A stretch of DNA of 64,000 nt from Clostridium sp. JN-9 (GTDB taxonomy: Bacteria > Bacillota > Clostridia > Clostridiales > Clostridiaceae). Position numbers and translations under genes: made by a program. The stretch spans positions 1,922,001-1,986,000 of the forward strand of contig NZ_CP035280.1 in NCBI RefSeq assembly GCF_004103695.1. Reading direction: 5' to 3'. Of the stretch, positions 55,169 through 62,644 are shown one piece after another. Numbering within the stretch: the stretch's first letter is position 1; each line of letters opens with the position of its first letter. The notes under the pieces were generated by a model. It made no database searches and was not told where the DNA came from. It was given only the letters and a program-made list of their open reading frames with translations.

Positions 55169-56127
55169 TACGATTCCACCTCCGGTATCAATTCTGCAAA
55201 AGACTCCCAATCCATGGTGTGAGAGCGTAAAAGTTTTTCAGGAAGTAGATGTATATAGTAGGCAGTGTCAGAAAACTGAGCATGCCCCATATATGTACTG
55301 AGATAAGGGAGCTTAGCATATAAATCCGCACCACTATCAAGCCACTGCATCATGACTGTTGTGGCAAAACGATGGCGAAGGTCATAAACACGTACCCTCA
55401 GTGTACATTTAGTGCCTCTGACTTTTTTCCATATTCCAAGGAACTGTCTTGTCAACCATTTGGCCGAATAGGCTATGCCTTCTGTATTGGGAAAGAAGAA
55501 CTCACTCTCAGGTGCGAAGAATTGTAGTTTTTCATTATAGGAAATGCACAGGTTATGCATATCTTTGGACATTGGAACGTATCGCTCCCTGTGAGATTTA
55601 TTTTTTCGGATAAAAAGGACTCCTTTATTTAGGTCAACGTCCTTCTTGAGTAATTCTCGCCCTTCGTTAGGGCGAAGTCCACAGAAATAAATCATGCGTA
55701 GCAGTACCGGCACAATCATATGACTGTTTGGCGAATTTAGGCTGGGTTCCATGTTATCTGCTTCTAAAAAAATTTCTGTCAAATCTTCATCTGAAAAGAT
55801 GTATGATGTAAAGGTCGATCGTCCTCCTACAAAACATGAAGGGAGAATATAGCTCTTTTCACCTATGGCTTCCATATACTTTCCGAATTCCCTGACTGCG
55901 ATTATTCTCCTGCGGAATCCTGACGGACTTTCAGATTGGCGCTGCACACACCACCCAAGAACAAGTTCTTTTGTTAGTCGATCCTGCGTCGGGTAGTGCT
56001 GTACACAATACCTGCTAAAATCATTCAAGAACCCTTCGTATGTTTTTCTTTCGTATCCGAGATGAACCTTGAAATTTAGCATTTCATTGATATAGGTTGT
56101 AAAAAGACTCGTGCAATCCTTTTTCAT
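55168..56127 (-). CDS. Tyrosine recombinase, middle gene of the RIT trio
   Basis: 319 aa. Core-binding domain in the first 90 residues, then R152 in FCGLRPNEGREL, basic IRKNKSHRERYVP, and the C-terminal VYDLRHRFA with R251, MGHAQFSDTAYYIHL with H282 and nucleophile Y290 or Y291. The histidine normally three residues before the second arginine is Y248 here (YDLR instead of HDLR), as occurs in some recombinases. ATG 56127 follows GGAGGTGTAAG and overlaps the stop of the first gene as ATGA. Confidence 0.88.
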   Translation of the reverse strand: MKKDCTSLFTTYINEMLNFKVHLGYERKTYEGFLNDFSRYCVQHYPTQDRLTKELVLGWCVQRQSESPSGFRRRIIAVREFGKYMEAIGEKSYILPSCFVGGRSTFTSYIFSDEDLTEIFLEADNMEPSLNSPNSHMIVPVLLRMIYFCGLRPNEGRELLKKDVDLNKGVLFIRKNKSHRERYVPMSKDMHNLCISYNEKLQFFAPESEFFFPNTEGIAYSAKWLTRQFLGIWKKVRGTKCTLRVRVYDLRHRFATTVMMQWLDSGADLYAKLPYLSTYMGHAQFSDTAYYIHLLPEKLLRSHTMDWESFAELIPEVES

Positions 56128-57350
56128 CTTACACCTCCACCAATGGAATCGAACCCTAGCGCACACTGCCGTAGACTATCCATATTTAGTGAAATATACT
56201 GTCTTGCCGCATTACTGGTACGATGCCCAAGTACCTGTGAAACAGTTGTTAGCGGCACGCCTTGGAGTACCATTTCAGTGCCCAAAGTTCTGCGTATTCC
56301 GTGGAATGTCCGCCCATCTCCTTTAAAATGAGGTAATCCCGCCTTTTTCAGATACTTCCTAAAAACGCATGCAATAGATACCCCATCTTTAAACTTGTTG
56401 TATGGTGCAATGCTTCTAAGAAATAAATATGGTGAATTTGATTTCGGTCTTCCGTTCAGAATATATTCTATCAGTGCAGCACATGCACGCTCATCAAGTG
56501 GAATCGTAAGCTGTTCTTGTGTTTTACCCTGTATAATGCGTATCTCACTGTTTTTCCAGTCTATATCATTCAATCGTAGGTTGGCTATATCCCCTGCACG
56601 TAGTCCTGTGTGGATCCCGAGTTGCAAAATAGCGCTGTCCCGTTTACCGGAAGGTGTTTCCTGATTAACCTGCTCAGCTATATGCTGGATTTCGCCAACC
56701 GCAATACATGGAAAGATTTTTTTATCTCGGACTCTTGGTGCAAAAAGTACTGTTTCAAAATGGATGCAGGTATATCCTTTGTTTCGAAGATAGTAATGAA
56801 GCCTCTTTAGCACGACTACTACATCATCCATGCTCTTAGGGCGCGACTCGGAAATCTCAACCATGAAGTTCTTTATATCCATACATGATACGTTGATGAA
56901 TTTATCATGTCCATGTGTGAATAGGTACAGGAAATACCTTTGGGAAATCGACCGGTATATGTTGATACGCTTAACGTCCCCTATACTGGCAATAAAATCA
57001 GAAAGTATACAATCATAATAAGAGGAAAGCAGATTTTCTTTTTTCTTAGTGAATACTTTCCATTCAAAGTAGCCACATCTGTGGATTTCCTGAAGTATTT
57101 CTATTCCACGCATACACCAATTTAATGTTTTGCGTGAAATGTCTCCTGAAGTATATTGTTCCTGATACAGTTTTTTCAGTTCTTCCGTTAAATTAGAACG
57201 ATAGTAATGCTCACCTTTCCTTTGATAAAAATCAGAAATAGGCTTAAAGGCACGATTCTGATAGGAATCAATCGTGCTGCCACATAGATAGAATCCATGT
57301 AATTGCTGGATTGCACAATTGATTAGTTCTTGAATTGTGATTTCATTCAT
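56124..57350 (-). CDS. Tyrosine recombinase, first gene of the RIT trio
   Basis: 408 aa, with a longer N-terminal part than the others (about 210 residues before the catalytic domain). Catalytic residues: R251 in HTGLRAGDI, K276 in QGKTQEQL, H350 and R353 in FHGIRRT, H376 in VLGHRTS, and nucleophile Y385 in ARQYISL. All are present. ATG 57350 is chosen because GGAGG is eight bases ahead. The stop overlaps the next start by four bases. The three genes in this size order fit the RIT arrangement. Confidence 0.9.
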   Translation of the reverse strand: MNEITIQELINCAIQQLHGFYLCGSTIDSYQNRAFKPISDFYQRKGEHYYRSNLTEELKKLYQEQYTSGDISRKTLNWCMRGIEILQEIHRCGYFEWKVFTKKKENLLSSYYDCILSDFIASIGDVKRINIYRSISQRYFLYLFTHGHDKFINVSCMDIKNFMVEISESRPKSMDDVVVVLKRLHYYLRNKGYTCIHFETVLFAPRVRDKKIFPCIAVGEIQHIAEQVNQETPSGKRDSAILQLGIHTGLRAGDIANLRLNDIDWKNSEIRIIQGKTQEQLTIPLDERACAALIEYILNGRPKSNSPYLFLRSIAPYNKFKDGVSIACVFRKYLKKAGLPHFKGDGRTFHGIRRTLGTEMVLQGVPLTTVSQVLGHRTSNAARQYISLNMDSLRQCALGFDSIGGGVR

Positions 57351-57435
57351 TGTCATAACCTCCATGAAATATTTGGCAACATGCCACATTTATTATTATG
57401 GGAACAATGAACAATTTAAATCACTACTGGAATAA

Positions 57436-57567
57436 TTATTCCGACTTTCTTTGAGAAACAAACTAAAGACCATTGATGTTTGATAAGCCAACATAAAGTT
57501 TATAAAAAGTCAGGATAATCTTGAAGTCGGAATAAGTGGTGTTATTACGAAGTCGAAATAACACCAC
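57436..57567 (-). repeat. RIT right-end repeat array
   Basis: Contains one forward and three inverted copies of the TTATYCCGACTT word, plus a perfect hairpin (GGTGTTATT with AATAACACC, 57540-57565) that the left end lacks. The hairpin at first resembles intron domain VI, but the true domain VI is at the other end of the insert. Confidence 0.7.
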
Positions 57568-57611
57568 CGTGCATGCGGGCCTCGCACACGGCTCTTGGCA
57601 AATCTCCTTCA

Positions 57612-58880
57612 TTATTCGTAATAATGATACAAAACCTTGGTTTCTACTTTGGACATATCGAATAGCTTGATTTCATCAAACCATTCATTAGGAAGTGCCA
57701 TGCTCAGTAGTGGACTGGCTGAGTTTCTCCAACTTGCCATGGAAATCTTTTTGAAGTTTCCATAATATCCATTTCTTCTGAGTGCTTTGTGAAGTGACTT
57801 GTAACTTTTCCATTCTTTCATCTTTTTCATTCTGAGTCTTCTACGCACCCAGGATGAAATATTCTTGAATGTTGTTTGGCAATTAGCTATCCTGAAATAG
57901 TTGCTCCACCCTCGCAACACCGGATTGAGTCGCTGCACCATGGTCTCAACATTCAGTCCAGTGTTTCTGGGTGTCAGCATTCTTATCTTGTCTTTGAACC
58001 TTCTAATTCTTTTAGGGTGTATGGAAATGCTGTTTCTTTTGATTATGAATCCCAAGTACGGCACACCTTCACCTACATTGGCTATATGCGTTTTCCTTTC
58101 ATTGACTGTAAGCTTCAGTTCTTCTTGCAATATTTTAGTTGCAATTGCCCTGTATCTTCCAGCTTCGCTCTTGGATTTTGCAAATATCAATATGTCATCA
58201 GCATATCTCACTATGCGGATTCCCTTCTCCATCATTTCCCTATCGAATCTGTCCAGATATATGTTCATCAGCAACGGTGAAATCACACCCCCTTGCGGGC
58301 TCCCGACAGGGGTTTCTTGAAATGCCCCATCTTCAAGTGTTCCCGATTCAAGAAAGCTTCTGATTATCTTCAGCACTTTACTGTCACTAATTCTTTCGTT
58401 CACAGTTTCGATTATGAGTTCGTGATTGAGAGTGTCAAAGCATTTTGACAAATCCATATCCACCACATATTCCAAATTCCATCTGTTAAGAAACCTTTCA
58501 GCTTTCGCCACTGCCCTCTGGCATGACCGATTAGGTCTGTAGCCATAGCTGGATGGATGAAAGTTGGGTTCAAATATTGGCTCAATAATATTCCTTACAG
58601 CCTGTTGCACCACTCTGTCCTTCACGGTTGGAATCCCCAACGGTCTTTTTGTCCCATCTTCCTTGTCAATATATGTCCTTCTTACTGGACTTGGTTCGTA
58701 GATACCTTCTTTCAGTTCACAATGAATTTCATCAATCTTGTCCTCCAACGCACTTGCAAAACGCTCAACAGTCTCCCCATCTATTCCTGGGGCTCCCTTG
58801 TTTTTCTTCACAAGTTTGAAGGCCTTCAAAATATTGTTCTTGTCATATATTTTGTCTATCAGACTATAATATTTCTTCAT
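57612..58880 (-). CDS. ltrA: Group II intron reverse transcriptase/maturase
   Basis: 422 aa, the size of class C intron-encoded proteins. Reverse transcriptase motifs: NKGAPGIDG (28-36), RPLGIPTVKDRVVQ (79-92), SYGYRPNRSC (111-120), VVDMDLSKCFDTLNH (139-153), PVGSPQGGVISPLL (191-204), YADD (226-229) and YLGFIIKRN (275-283). The maturase X domain follows (about 285-360, with LRGWSNYFR), and there is no HNH endonuclease domain. ATG 58880 has AAGGAGGT upstream; the open frame to 58979 belongs to intron RNA. The ORF is intact even though the ribozyme is cut. Confidence 0.93.
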   Translation of the reverse strand: MKKYYSLIDKIYDKNNILKAFKLVKKNKGAPGIDGETVERFASALEDKIDEIHCELKEGIYEPSPVRRTYIDKEDGTKRPLGIPTVKDRVVQQAVRNIIEPIFEPNFHPSSYGYRPNRSCQRAVAKAERFLNRWNLEYVVDMDLSKCFDTLNHELIIETVNERISDSKVLKIIRSFLESGTLEDGAFQETPVGSPQGGVISPLLMNIYLDRFDREMMEKGIRIVRYADDILIFAKSKSEAGRYRAIATKILQEELKLTVNERKTHIANVGEGVPYLGFIIKRNSISIHPKRIRRFKDKIRMLTPRNTGLNVETMVQRLNPVLRGWSNYFRIANCQTTFKNISSWVRRRLRMKKMKEWKSYKSLHKALRRNGYYGNFKKISMASWRNSASPLLSMALPNEWFDEIKLFDMSKVETKVLYHYYE

Positions 58881-59620
58881 TGTGACCTCCTTGATTCTGC
58901 TCAGTTTCCTAAAATTAAATCCGCAATATGGACAAACCTTCATTTCACTGTCCGAAATGGTTTCTCTAGCTTGAAGCAATATGCCTATTCCTTTAGACAG
59001 CTACTGTTCACGGCACGGACGCACCTTGCAGATGAATCATTTTACTCCGCATTGGCCGTTCCTTCCAGTATTCCAACCTTCTTTATCTTTACCCTGTCCA
59101 TACAAAATCTGAATCCAGTATAACTGTCTTCAACTTGCCTTCATCCCTTCGCAATTGATAATAACTTTTGGTTAGAATCAGCCTATTGTAACTTAATGCA
59201 CAATATCTTCTGAGTTTTCTCCTCCAGCATGTTACCACCTTTCATTGGCTCAGAATTAATAACTACTACGGAATCATCTGCCACCTCACACCACATATCC
59301 TATTCTTGTCTTTCGACTTGTTTAGTTTTACTTATAAAGAGATGATGCAAGGCTTCCCCAGTTAAGTTTGTCTGCCTCATATGAACCCATCCATCCTAAC
59401 TAATGAAATCACTCCGAATTTTGGACATTCCCACAAAATGCAAGGTTATCCATTCCATTAGCCAACTTTGGTTTACTTTCGTTATGTTCCATATGTCCCA
59501 TCCAGCTTCCTTCATACCCTACTGTTACTAGTAACGCACTTGCCTTCAAGTTGTCTTCCTATCGGGTCGGCGACATAGGCTTCTTTCAGCCTGCCGGCTC
59601 AGCAAACATGCTGGGCGAAC
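58881..59620 (-). ncRNA. Group II intron domains I-III
   Basis: About 740 bases upstream of the maturase start. It begins GTTCGCCCAG at 59620, close to the GUGYG-type 5' consensus. Short paired words (such as GCCGGCAGGCTG and AAGCCTATGTCGCC near the start) fit domain I helices. Open frames on either strand here lack ribosome sites and are shadows of structured RNA. Confidence 0.7.
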
Positions 59621-59626
59621 ATTTCA

Positions 59627-59681
59627 GATTTTCTGCAAGGGCAGAAAGTCCACATTATTTAATCTTTAATCTTTAATCTTT
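59627..59681 (+). repeat. Heptad-hairpin repeat on the intron 5' side
   Basis: GATTTTCTGC, loop AAGG, GCAGAAAGTC (59627-59650), then ATTATTT and three AATCTTT units (59654-59681). Mirror image of 53921-53979; the stem shares GATTTTCTGC/GCAGAAA and the following CATTATTT with the copy at 42764-42827. Confidence 0.75.
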
Positions 59682-59782
59682 ATTTTAAGTTTTCTAAAAA
59701 AACACATATGATAACCAAAGCATAGTATAATAGTATTATATTTACATATTAATATTATAAATATGTTTATGGGGGTAAAAAG

Positions 59783-60544
59783 ATGTGGACTAGAGCTTTC
59801 ATTAAGGAGAAGGCAAGAAATGTTCTAAGGACAAACTATTGGAAATCATTCCTGGTAAGTTTCATAATTTTAATAGCACTGACAGGCTATAATAATCCAA
59901 GGACAAATTTAAATTATAATACTGCTAACAATAATCATAGCTTTATTAGTTTAAATATATTTCCACCTTTTGTTGTTACAACCTTTGATAAAATTTCTTT
60001 TTTTCTTGCTTCTGCAGCTTTTTTTATTTTAATTTTAAGGGTTATTGCTGGATATATGCTTGAGGTAGGAGGAAGAAAGTTTTTTATCAAGACTGCAGAA
60101 AATGATGGCAGTGATTTAAATTATCTTGGGTATTGCTTTAAAAAAGATAGATATCTAAATGTTCTATTCACTATGTTAATTAGGGATATATTTACCATTC
60201 TATGGACATTGTTATTGATAATACCTGGCATAATTAAGTCATATGCTTATAACATGGTACCCTATATACTGGCAGATAATCCAACCTTGGATTATAAAAG
60301 AGCAATCGATTTAAGTATTAAAATGACAGATGGTCATAAATGGAATATGTTTGTACTGGATCTTTCTTTTTTAGGATGGTATATACTTGGCTTTTTAGCT
60401 CTTATTGTAGGAACATTATTTGTACACCCATATGTTGATTCAACCTATGCGCAGCTTTACCTAATATTAAGGCAAAATGCAATAGATGAAGGTATAACTA
60501 CAAAAGAAGAATTAAACCTGGAATATAGCAATATTTATGAATAA
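59783..60544 (+). CDS. DUF975 membrane protein
   Basis: 253 aa with about five hydrophobic segments (near 20-35, 65-95, 120-145, 185-210). The N-terminal IKEKARNVLRTNYWKSFLVSFI, GYMLEVGGRKFFI, and IIPGIIKSYAYNMVPYILADNP with DYKRAIDLSIKMTDGHKWNMFVLDLSFLGWYILG are diagnostic of DUF975. Function unknown. GGGGG precedes the ATG. The gene stands alone, between the intron island and the CGGGTGCTACC repeats. Confidence 0.88.
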   Translation: MWTRAFIKEKARNVLRTNYWKSFLVSFIILIALTGYNNPRTNLNYNTANNNHSFISLNIFPPFVVTTFDKISFFLASAAFFILILRVIAGYMLEVGGRKFFIKTAENDGSDLNYLGYCFKKDRYLNVLFTMLIRDIFTILWTLLLIIPGIIKSYAYNMVPYILADNPTLDYKRAIDLSIKMTDGHKWNMFVLDLSFLGWYILGFLALIVGTLFVHPYVDSTYAQLYLILRQNAIDEGITTKEELNLEYSNIYE

Positions 60545-60570
60545 ACTACTATACGCCAGGTAATATTCTG

Positions 60571-60634
60571 CAAATTTCGGGTGCTACCTGGTTACATTCG
60601 ACACAAATCGGGTGCTACCTGGTTACATTCGACA
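60571..60634. repeat. CGGGTGCTACC repeat, tandem copies 2 and 3
   Basis: A 26-bp unit starting CGGGTGCTACC and ending ATTCGACA appears at 60578-60603 and, identically, at 60609-60634, a period of 31 bp. The second copy overlaps the 3' end of the M20 gene on the minus strand and encodes its last residues (SNVTR) and stop. A third partial copy is at 53901-53918. Confidence 0.75.
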
Positions 60635-61808
60635 AATATTCCACCGCACACTGGGCCAGCACTGCTGCTCCAGTGTGTATAATGTTTTCATTTACAAAGA
60701 ATTTCTCACTATGAAGAGGATTAACAGCTCCTATTTCCTCATTATAGCTGCCAAACCAGAAAAATGCTCCTGGTACATTCTGCTGATAGTAGGAAAAATC
60801 CTCACCTACCATGGTTTCTCTTTCAGCTCTTTTTGCTTTATGTTCACCAACTATTTTTTTAGCAGCTGTTAATACAACCTCAGTTAAATTTTTGTCATTT
60901 ACAACAGGGGGATGATAAGGAATATATTTAAAATCAAAGCTGGATCCATTGGCACTGGTTATTCCCTTAAATATATTCAGCATCATATCATATATACTAT
61001 GCCTTGTTTCATTAGTTAATGTTCTTATTGTACCTTCCATTTCCACCTTAGATGGGATTACATTATGTGCTGTTCCTGCATGGAACTTGCCTACTGTTAT
61101 TACTGCTGGTTCAAGTGGATTTACTCTTCTGCTTATTATGGTCTGAAGTGCCATGTATATTTCACATGCTGATGCAATTGGGTCAATACATCTTTGAGGA
61201 TGACCTCCATGTCCACCTTTCCCAAATATACTTAGCTTAAAATTATCAGATGCTGCCATAAATGATCCTTCTTTAATGGCAACAGTACCCTCTTCTATAT
61301 AAGGCCATACATGGGCACCAAATGCTGCATCCACATGAGGATTTTCTAGTACATTATCCTCAATCATCATTTTAGCTCCACCGGATACTTCCTCAGCTGG
61401 CTGAAATACAAATTTAATATTTCCATTAATCTTATCCTTCATTGGGGCCAAAATCATTGCTGCTCCAAGAAGCCATGTGGTATGAATATCATGACCGCAG
61501 GCATGCATTAATCCAGGCCTCCTGGATTTGTACTGAAAATTGCAGTTTTCACTTATTTTTAAGCAGTCCATATCAGCTCTAAGCATAACGGTTTTCCCGG
61601 GATTTTTACCTTTAAGCAGTCCAATTACACCTGTTTTGCCCACATTTTTTCGGACTTCCAGTCCAAGATCTGACAAATAATCTGCTACAATTTTTGATGT
61701 CCTTATTTCTTCCAGACCTATCTCTGGATAAGCATGTAAATCTCGTCTTATGGATATTAAAATATCACTTATTTCTTCAGCTTTCTTTAGTATTTCTTCA
61801 GTATACAT
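60615..61808 (-). CDS. M20 family amidohydrolase (hippurate hydrolase-like)
   Basis: 397 aa. Motifs: RRDLHAYPEIGLEEIRTS, MLRADMDCLKI, MHACGHDIHTTWLLGAA (metal ligands), FQPAEEVSGGAKMMIED with the catalytic glutamate, GKGGHGGHP in the dimer domain, and VGEDFSYYQQNVPGAFFWFG near the end. It fits N-acetyl-amino-acid or indole-acetyl-conjugate hydrolases; substrate not clear. AGAGAGG lies before the ATG. The last five codons and stop come from the CGGGTGCTACC repeat, so the original C-terminus may have been replaced. Confidence 0.92.
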   Translation of the reverse strand: MYTEEILKKAEEISDILISIRRDLHAYPEIGLEEIRTSKIVADYLSDLGLEVRKNVGKTGVIGLLKGKNPGKTVMLRADMDCLKISENCNFQYKSRRPGLMHACGHDIHTTWLLGAAMILAPMKDKINGNIKFVFQPAEEVSGGAKMMIEDNVLENPHVDAAFGAHVWPYIEEGTVAIKEGSFMAASDNFKLSIFGKGGHGGHPQRCIDPIASACEIYMALQTIISRRVNPLEPAVITVGKFHAGTAHNVIPSKVEMEGTIRTLTNETRHSIYDMMLNIFKGITSANGSSFDFKYIPYHPPVVNDKNLTEVVLTAAKKIVGEHKAKRAERETMVGEDFSYYQQNVPGAFFWFGSYNEEIGAVNPLHSEKFFVNENIIHTGAAVLAQCAVEYLSNVTR

Positions 61809-61913
61809 TAATTTCTTACCTCTCTCTTTAGGACATAAATTGAATGCTCATTCGACAATAATTTCTGTTGAATTATATCACATTCAAACAGCAGCTTCAA
61901 TAAATATCTTGCC

Positions 61914-62561
61914 TCATTTAATTTTTATTATTTTTTCCCTTAAATTTATTTTAGTCAAAGCTGTTATCCATGTCCCCACTACTTTGCCCACTACTAAGGT
62001 TATGATTATTGTAGCAATACTTATCTGCCCTAACCCCCTTTTAGAAATTATTCCAACAATAATTGCTAAGATAAGAGCAGTAAAATCTGAAAGAAATTTA
62101 GAAGTACCTATTGATACTTTGGATAATTTCTGAATTGCAAACTGGAATTCTTCAAGTGGTGATGGTAAACCGCTGTATATTAAAAGGGAAATACCTAACC
62201 CGTAAATTATTATTCCTATAATAAAGATAATTACCCGTGCTATAAATGATTGCAGGTTAAAACTGTTTGCAAATATCTTATTGAATATATCTACACAATT
62301 GCCAATTAAAAAAGACATTAGAAGTGCACTCCAATTATATCTTTTATGTGATATTACAGTATTTATCATTATTAATATTGAACCTACAAAATAACTAAAA
62401 AAACCAAATGTTAATCCTGTTGCAGCGGCGAGATTTGCGTAAAAAGCGTCCCAGGCACTTAACCCAAAACCTACTTTTATTAATAATGCTATTGCAAAGG
62501 CTAAGATTACAACACCTGCCAATGCCAATATAATTTTACTTTTTATATTTTCTTTTATCAT
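61914..62561 (-). CDS. YczE/YitT-like integral membrane protein
   Basis: 215 aa, five hydrophobic segments. The pattern VVILAFAIALLIKVGFGLSAWDAFYANLA, GNCVDIFNK and GLGISLLIYSGLPSPLEEFQ fits the YczE family. Function unknown. ATG 62561 has AAGGAG eight bases ahead; the frame open to 62579 is not supported. It is divergent from nothing obvious and lies downstream of the GH4 gene. Confidence 0.8.
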   Translation of the reverse strand: MIKENIKSKIILALAGVVILAFAIALLIKVGFGLSAWDAFYANLAAATGLTFGFFSYFVGSILIMINTVISHKRYNWSALLMSFLIGNCVDIFNKIFANSFNLQSFIARVIIFIIGIIIYGLGISLLIYSGLPSPLEEFQFAIQKLSKVSIGTSKFLSDFTALILAIIVGIISKRGLGQISIATIIITLVVGKVVGTWITALTKINLREKIIKIK

Positions 62562-62590
62562 ACATAATCTCCTTGCCAAACATTTAACAC

Positions 62591-62630
62591 AATAATGGCT
62601 ACTAAACTATTTAGCAGCCATTACTTTTTT
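62591..62630. terminator. Stem-loop after the GH4 gene
   Basis: TAATGGCTACTAA and TTAGCAGCCATTA (62593-62623) with a T-run on the plus side, between the GH4 stop and the YczE-like start. It could limit read-through. Confidence 0.65.
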
Positions 62631-62644
62631 ATATATGTGTATTT

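Larger units (their letters stand above)
54038..57567 (-). mobile_element. RIT (recombinase in trio) element inside intron domain V
   Basis: Three overlapping tyrosine recombinase genes bounded by sub-terminal repeats of the word TTATYCCGACTT. Left end: forward copies at 54038-54049 and 54054-54066, an inverted copy at 54107-54119. Right end: forward copy at 57435-57447, inverted copies at 57507-57519, 57524-57535 and 57550-57561. The dinucleotide AC is repeated at both borders (54036-54037 and 57566-57567). Deleting 54038-57567 restores the intron. The region is visibly richer in G and C than its surroundings, which fits import. Confidence 0.85.
53984..59620 (-). mobile_element. Group II intron (class C-like), interrupted by a RIT element
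   Basis: Read on the minus strand. The 5' end is GTTCGCCCAG at 59620. Domains I-III occupy 59620 to about 58900. The ORF encodes a 422-aa maturase without an endonuclease domain. Domain V begins GAGCCGTGTGCG (57593 downwards) and its 3' arm CGCA-TG-CACGG is cut at 57568; the missing TTC and the rest resume at 54037. Domain VI (GAGAGG ... CCTACTCGAT) ends at 53984. Without the insert the intron would be about 2.1 kb. The 5' exon carries a stem-loop a few bases before the intron, as expected for class C introns that follow hairpins. As it stands the intron can hardly splice. Confidence 0.85.

Noticed and set aside
54128-57350. Recombinase trio considered as prophage or conjugative element integrases
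   Set aside because: There are no phage, relaxase or excisionase genes, and the trio fills the whole 3.5-kb insert with its own end repeats.
57538-57567. Hairpin GGTGTTATT/AATAACACC right after domain V read as intron domain VI
   Set aside because: The real domain VI (GAGAGG ... CCTACTCGAT, branch region included) lies at 53984-54035 on the other side of the RIT element, and joining the two sides restores domain V. The hairpin belongs to the RIT end.
57612-58880. Reverse transcriptase considered as a retron or defence-associated RT
   Set aside because: It has a maturase X domain, sits in an RNA with a group II 5' end and domains V and VI, and has no adjacent effector or msr/msd-like inverted repeat pair.
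58557-59123. Open frame of 188 codons on the plus strand inside the intron
   Set aside because: It is antisense to the maturase and domain I-III RNA, lacks a ribosome site and has no recognisable domain.
53921-59681. Heptad arrays considered as CRISPR
   Set aside because: The units are 7 bp, contiguous and without spacers, and no cas gene is present.
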